Part shown: in pieces, positions 57,701 to 62,480 of the stretch
Layout: each line of letters begins with the position of its first letter
Numbering within the stretch: the stretch's first letter is position 1
The notes under the pieces: model-generated
Told to the model about the DNA's origin: nothing
The model's database searches: none
The model's input: only the letters and a program-made list of their open reading frames with translations
NCBI RefSeq assembly: GCF_001039355.2
Contig: NW_019774036.1
Coordinates: 421,205-483,684, forward strand
Source of the DNA: Lingula anatina
Taxonomy: Eukaryota > Brachiopoda > Lingulata > Lingulida > Lingulidae
Reading direction: 5' to 3'
Length of the DNA stretch: 62,480 nt
Translations under genes and position numbers: made by a program

Positions 57701-60700
57701 GCCCGCTTCGCTGTGCCTCACCCTCAACTGCTCATGTGTTCCTGTATCCCGTACACACCTTGAACAACGTGGACTACATTACACCTGCAAGTCACGAACT
57801 AAAAGACGAGCCAAACATATCATGTCCTCAGGCCTCTGGACACTCCTGTCTTTGTTCAGTAGCCACTTTTTACCTCCAGCAGAAAGTGACTAATTCCTGA
57901 ATAACGGTGATGTTAACCCTAACTATTGTTAACGTGTTGTTCGAAACCAGTAGAGTACGGAAATTAAGGGATTGAAGTTTTTTATCCCCAGTCTGACAGC
58001 GATTGCAGAAGCGTCTTAGCTCAGTACAGAAAAAGAGAATGAAAAGTTGCTAACAAGGGATTTAGAATTCTGAAGCGCAATTTTGTATATACCTTATACT
58101 ATGGGTGCTCCTATGTGATGTGCAGGGGTGTCTAGTACGCTATATCTGCTCCACGTTGGTACACGACACCAGACTCCATGAGGTGACTGGACCGACGGGA
58201 TGTGACTCTAATCGCCTTTTACGCATTTCGTCAATTTTTTTTTTTTTTTTTTTTTTTGATAAATAACTTTAAAAACGACGTTTGGTCTTTACTACCTGGT
58301 AAGGTTTTCGCCAAGATTACCTCGTATTAATTTATTAATCTTTTATATTTATCCTCGTTTACTTGAATATTTACACTAAATTTTACTCATTTTGAAGTGA
58401 AGGTATGATAAAGACCACGTGAACTACGTCCACATTGATGTGGATCGATAACAGATAGTCAAAAAACAGACGCCCTTAATTAGACTAATATTGCAAAGCC
58501 AAACTAACCCACAGGGAGCTCAGTAATATTTGAAAAAACTATTTTGTGATAAGTACACTGAAGTTGTTTTGCTAAGGGAAATGGTGAAGGGTACTGAGAA
58601 AAACGCGAGTAGAGGCGGTGCTTTCTCTCCCCAGGATCAGCCTCTGACAGCACATCGAGTTTCCATGACAACAGCCGATACAGGGAGGGTTTGGGGTGTT
58701 GGGGAGGGTAGGGCAGTCACCCACCTTCCCCACGGCCATCCTTATACCCTGCATACCACTTTTTTAACTACAAATTGTCCTTGTTTACTTTTACGCATTT
58801 TAATAATAATAATAATAACAATTTTCTTAAAACACAAACGACTCAGCGCTACTCATTCGACACAGCACTGTTTACAAATATCATTATACAGTATATAAAA
58901 TTTAAAACTTCAGATTAATTTAAAACTAATTAGTACAGAAGGAAAAGCTAAAATGGCATAAATTTTATGGACAAAATAATTTTTAAAATTCTCTGAAAAC
59001 CAACATAACTGCCACTGATAGGGACATTTGACTTATTGGTAAAATTGGACCTTAAACCGGTTGCTGCAATCTCGAGACCTCTATGACCGTATGTTTTAGA
59101 GTCTTTTTTTTTTTCGCTTTAGTAGAAATTGTCCACGTCTGTAGTGTTCTCATGGAACTAGCTAGTTCTATAATAAGAACAGCGGCAGATTTTGAAAGTC
59201 ATGCGTAACATTTCATAAAATATTTGCCTCTTTTCGCTCGGTAAAAGAATATATCGCTGTGGATCGCTCCCCTAACCTAAACACTGGGCCCGTCGGTGCC
59301 CGGAGAGGTTATCCGGGAAATTACACGCAGCTCAGGGCGGTTCAGTATAGGGTTCGGTGTGGCCGAGACCGGTGTATCGAAACTGAGGGTCTATGTAACA
59401 GAAATTCCGCCCTCCATTTACTTATAATGGTTAGGGTTAGCCTGACCTAAGTGGGTCAAATCTTGGACGAGACTGACCTGTACAAATGAATGGGAAACGG
59501 ACTCCCTATCGTGGGAGACTCTCAGGAAATGGTTACTATATCAAAACCCGCCCCTGCACTTGTGAAGCCAGTGACAATCCCTGCTGCCATAGATTTACAT
59601 CTTGAAGGAATATTTTTTCAATTAAAACAACTAATTGCGTATGTATATATTTTCTTTCAGTCCGCTGTTACGATTGCCATGGTGACTTCTGCATCTCGGC
59701 ACTTCAGAACAACCCTGAGCAGGTTAGCCAGTGTGAGACCACGGGGAAATGCTTCATACGAGACGACCAAAATGGCTGTAAGTCTTACGAGGTGGCTTAG
59801 AGGACTCAATTGCGTAGTTTATCAGTATCCCCGGTATAAAATACGTTAAGTCCTGTTTATTTTTTATTATGAGCGTCCACTTCTTTGACACACAGGGTTT
59901 GTACGTATAGCGCACACCAACGTGCGTTTGAAATCATTCTACAATTACTGTACTTTATCAAACAAGTTTTTTTTCTTTGTTTGCTACTTCATAATATAGG
60001 TCGAACAGTTTACCCAGCTCACAAAAGAATGTTACAAAAACACTGAGGGAACATTAGGAATAACGTTTGTAAACGTCAGGAAAGTTTTGTCAATGATTTC
60101 GGAACGTTTTTGGGAAACTTTACACAAAGAAAATTAAGAGAACATTAAAATATGTTAAAATATGGTCATATGGCTCTGTCTCATGTAGATCACCAGTGTA
60201 TTTGTCTATTTGGTAAGATATTTATTTTATTTCATTTTATCTATCTTATTTTGTTAATTAACCATTATCAGATGACCGTGAAGTACTATTTATGGAACTC
60301 AGTTCATTCACTCTGTGTTAGCTGACCTTGCCAGCAAGTTTACTGGATTATTTCTGAAAATGAAGTTCAAACAATTGACTAGTTCATCATAAAACCCCAA
60401 ACAACTATCAAGATTACTTAAAAACGTATTTTTAAATAATTTTGATAATGTTCGTATTAAAGTCTATTTAATCCTTCCCGGAAGAAATAAACACTAAAAC
60501 ATGGTAGTTTATCCAATATAATAGTTTGCTTAAGTTTTCATCACATTATTTCGGGTTCTGAAATCGGCACGTGAGAATAACGTTTCTTCACGTTTCCTGA
60601 TGGTCTCACCAATATATAACTATGTGGTAACGTTATGAATGTGTTCTGCGTTATCTGGGTACCCACTCCGGTATCACATTTTCATTGTTTGTCGGATATT

Positions 60701-62011
60701 TTACATGTATACAGACAGACAATACAAAGGGTATTGATCGAGTTCAAGTATTACATTATACAGTAATCTCGTTGAAAAAATGAATTAATCAATCAGAAAA
60801 TATTTAATTAAGTAAATAGTCTCATTTTGTTCTGTTACCTCAATTTTAAAATGGCAACCAAGGGTGTTTTCCCTCTCGTTTTCGTTTTGGTCGCGGTATG
60901 TTGTCCATTAATTTGGGTCGCCATTTGAAATGTATAAATAAATTAAGATGGTGGTTTATGCCCCTAATTTCAGATGTTTACCGTGGCTGTACTGACGAGA
61001 CCTACTATCCTGGTATGGACACCAGTCAGAATGGCTGCCGTACTCACCCCCAGTACTGGGCCCAGGCCGTGTGGTGTCTGTGTGACACGGAACTGTGTAA
61101 TGGGCTTGACACTACTACCACCACGACACCACCTACCACCCTGGCACCTACCACACCCTCTACTGTAACAGCTTCCCAACCGCCACCGTCAACAACACAG
61201 CCGCCACCGTCGACAACACAACCACCACCGTCAACAACACAACCGCCACCGGCAACAACCCAACCCACGCTATCACTCCAACCAACAAGCCCCACAACCA
61301 CCCAAATTCCCACCCAGACCGTACCCGTGGTTGTGGATCTAACCCCTCCCCTTCCGACGACACCTCAAGAACCGTCTGGGGGCGTCACGCAAACTGTTGG
61401 TGCTGGCGACGGTACCCCAGTGGAACCACCCGGCCCCATTGATGGTACCCCCGTGGAACCAACCGGACCCATTAGTGGTACCCCTAATGAACCGTCGAGC
61501 ACAACGCCCCCGACTATCCTTATAATCCAAGGCACGTCTAGGACCGGTTCTGGGGCAGTGCCATCCGGTACGGTGCAATCCGGTATGGCGCCATCCAGTG
61601 GTACAGGCGTGACCGGAAGTGGTTCGAGCACAAGAACATCCGGTATGATACCAAATGGTGCCGGAGTCAGTCAGGGCACGGGAGTGGGTGCTAACACCTC
61701 AGGAATGAGAGCCACCAGTGGCTCCATGGCAACCCCCGCTATAGCCAACCCGCCAACAGCCATGGGACAGACAGTACCAGGGTCAAACACCCAAACCCAG
61801 CCACCTGCAGGAAATAACGACATGATGACGCTGTTACAGATGTTAGGCAATGGGTTAACTAGCAACCTACCGGGACCCAGCATAGGGTCGGGAGGTGGGA
61901 CGCCAGCGTCGGTCTCCCCGCCACCTACCCCGGTCAGACCGACGGCGGCAACTCCCTCTACACAGGATCCATTCCTATCCTCTCTACTGGCGGCACTGAC
62001 CACAACACCAG
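54739..62011 (+). CDS. Ly6/uPAR (LU) domain protein with mucin-like stalk, 5' part
   Basis: Exons 54739-54814, 59661-59777 and 60974-62011, the last ending in a GTAAGA donor, so the gene continues off the window; 410 residues are visible. Exon 1 encodes a signal peptide (~1-24). Residues ~26-108 form one LU three-finger domain with ten cysteines at 28, 31, 36, 50, 56, 70, 86, 99, 101 and 106, ending in the hallmark CxCDTELCN. Residues ~110-410 are a Pro/Thr/Ser/Gly-rich stalk with four PPPSTTQ-type heptads (61180-61263), then GTPVEP repeats and small hydrophobic islands (MMTLLQMLGNGL, FLSSLLAAL). The protein is secreted or surface-anchored, probably O-glycosylated; a GPI or TM anchor would be in later exons. 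The partner is unknown. The start was chosen for the signal peptide and the phase-1 junction that rebuilds IRCYDC. Confidence 0.87.
54815..59660 (+). other. intron 1 of the LU-domain gene (4.8 kb)
   Basis: AT-rich intron with T-rich tracts (58238-58258), (TTATT)n near 57540-57590 and a fragment of the CGGTGTGACA MITE at 59425-59520. No nested gene recognised. Confidence 0.6.
61180..61263 (+). repeat. 21-bp coding minisatellite, 4 copies
   Basis: CCGCCACCGTCAACAACACA-type units in frame, each giving a PPPSTTQ heptad in the stalk of the LU protein; the last unit has Ala for Ser. Repeat number may vary between alleles. Confidence 0.9.
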
Positions 62012-62393
62012 GTAAGAGAAGAACGCGTTTTAACGCTTACAAGCTAGATTTATTCAGAAGAGATGGCAAAAGAAGGCAATTCGCTTATTGGCTAACAATT
62101 ATTATGATTAAACTCAAAGAAAATATTATTTGGAAATGAACTCATGTCATCCAGGTCCATGCAGTTTAATTATTCCAATTTGGTTTAGTTGGTTCATGAG
62201 GTGGAATGGTTATTTTGACATATGAAAAAAAAACATTAACCGTTGACTTTTCCTCGCACGTCATTTCTTTGTATCAGGATTTTTATCGAATGTGAAACTA
62301 AATCTAAACGTAAAAATCGTGAAATTCATCAAAAGTTGACTTTTTAGCGAAAGTTTCAGGACCATAGGGTTGTGATGGAGGGGGGGGGGGCGC

Positions 62394-62398
<5 letters not shown>

Positions 62399-62471
<73 letters not shown>
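62399..62471. repeat. (AT)n microsatellite at window end
   Basis: A long AT dinucleotide run after a G tract, ending in T9, in intron 3 of the LU gene. Confidence 0.9.

Positions 62472-62480
<9 letters not shown>

Noticed and set aside
60898-62139. LU gene read as a single 413-codon exon from an ATG at 60898
   Set aside because: The first ~25 codons are intron before a good acceptor at 60973, and the last ~43 codons lie beyond a GTAAGA donor at 62012; splicing from exon 2 rebuilds the full ten-cysteine domain.
1-62480. tRNA, rRNA or other structured RNA genes
   Set aside because: No tRNA A/B-box pair or rRNA-like segment was recognised by eye; a covariance-model scan would be needed to exclude small RNAs.

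Overview
This is a eukaryotic, almost certainly invertebrate animal, genomic window. The genes are split by GT-AG introns, intergenic DNA is AT-rich, microsatellites and short inverted-repeat transposons (MITEs) are abundant, and three assembly gaps are marked by N runs. The gene content (two organic-anion transporters, a GT10 fucosyltransferase, a single-exon peptide-type GPCR and a Ly6/uPAR-domain protein with a mucin-like stalk) fits a marine lophotrochozoan or another invertebrate. The species cannot be fixed from the sequence, and nothing prokaryotic or viral was recognised.

Layout: 157-463 (+) is the last coding exon of an unrecognised protein whose body lies off the left edge. 5403-14756 (-) is a complete 13-exon SLCO/OATP transporter (689 aa, all splice phases consistent). 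14757-28746 has no recognised protein-coding gene: it is MITEs, microsatellites and AT-rich DNA, with one possible 5' exon at 18159-18239 (-). 28747-30365 (-) is a two-exon alpha-1,3-fucosyltransferase (373 aa). 34858-35988 (-) is an intronless rhodopsin-like GPCR (376 aa). 37361-47311 (+) is a second, 10-exon SLCO/OATP gene (672 aa). 47312-54738 is intergenic with MITEs and a few weak exon-like segments. 54739-62011 (+) is the 5' part of a secreted or membrane-anchored LU-domain protein with a long Pro/Thr/Ser-rich stalk, which runs off the right edge.

The two OATP genes are old paralogues. From the middle of the protein onward their intron positions and phases match (including a 65-nt exon in each), while four introns differ. 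The fucosyltransferase and GPCR lie between them on the minus strand. This is ordinary animal gene order; there is no operon-like system.

The most notable material is outside the coding sequences. In OATP-1, two minisatellites each copy an exon/intron boundary: one carries four copies of a 3' splice site, the other carries at least three copies of a 5' splice site and is interrupted by the 972-bp gap. There are also at least seven short inverted-repeat families, several with readable target-site duplications: 9 bp for a TACCCTCTACCAGGGCGACAG family and 5 bp for a CAGGGGCGGAT family. Two CAGGGGCGGAT insertions begin 9 and 15 bases after exon ends of OATP-2.
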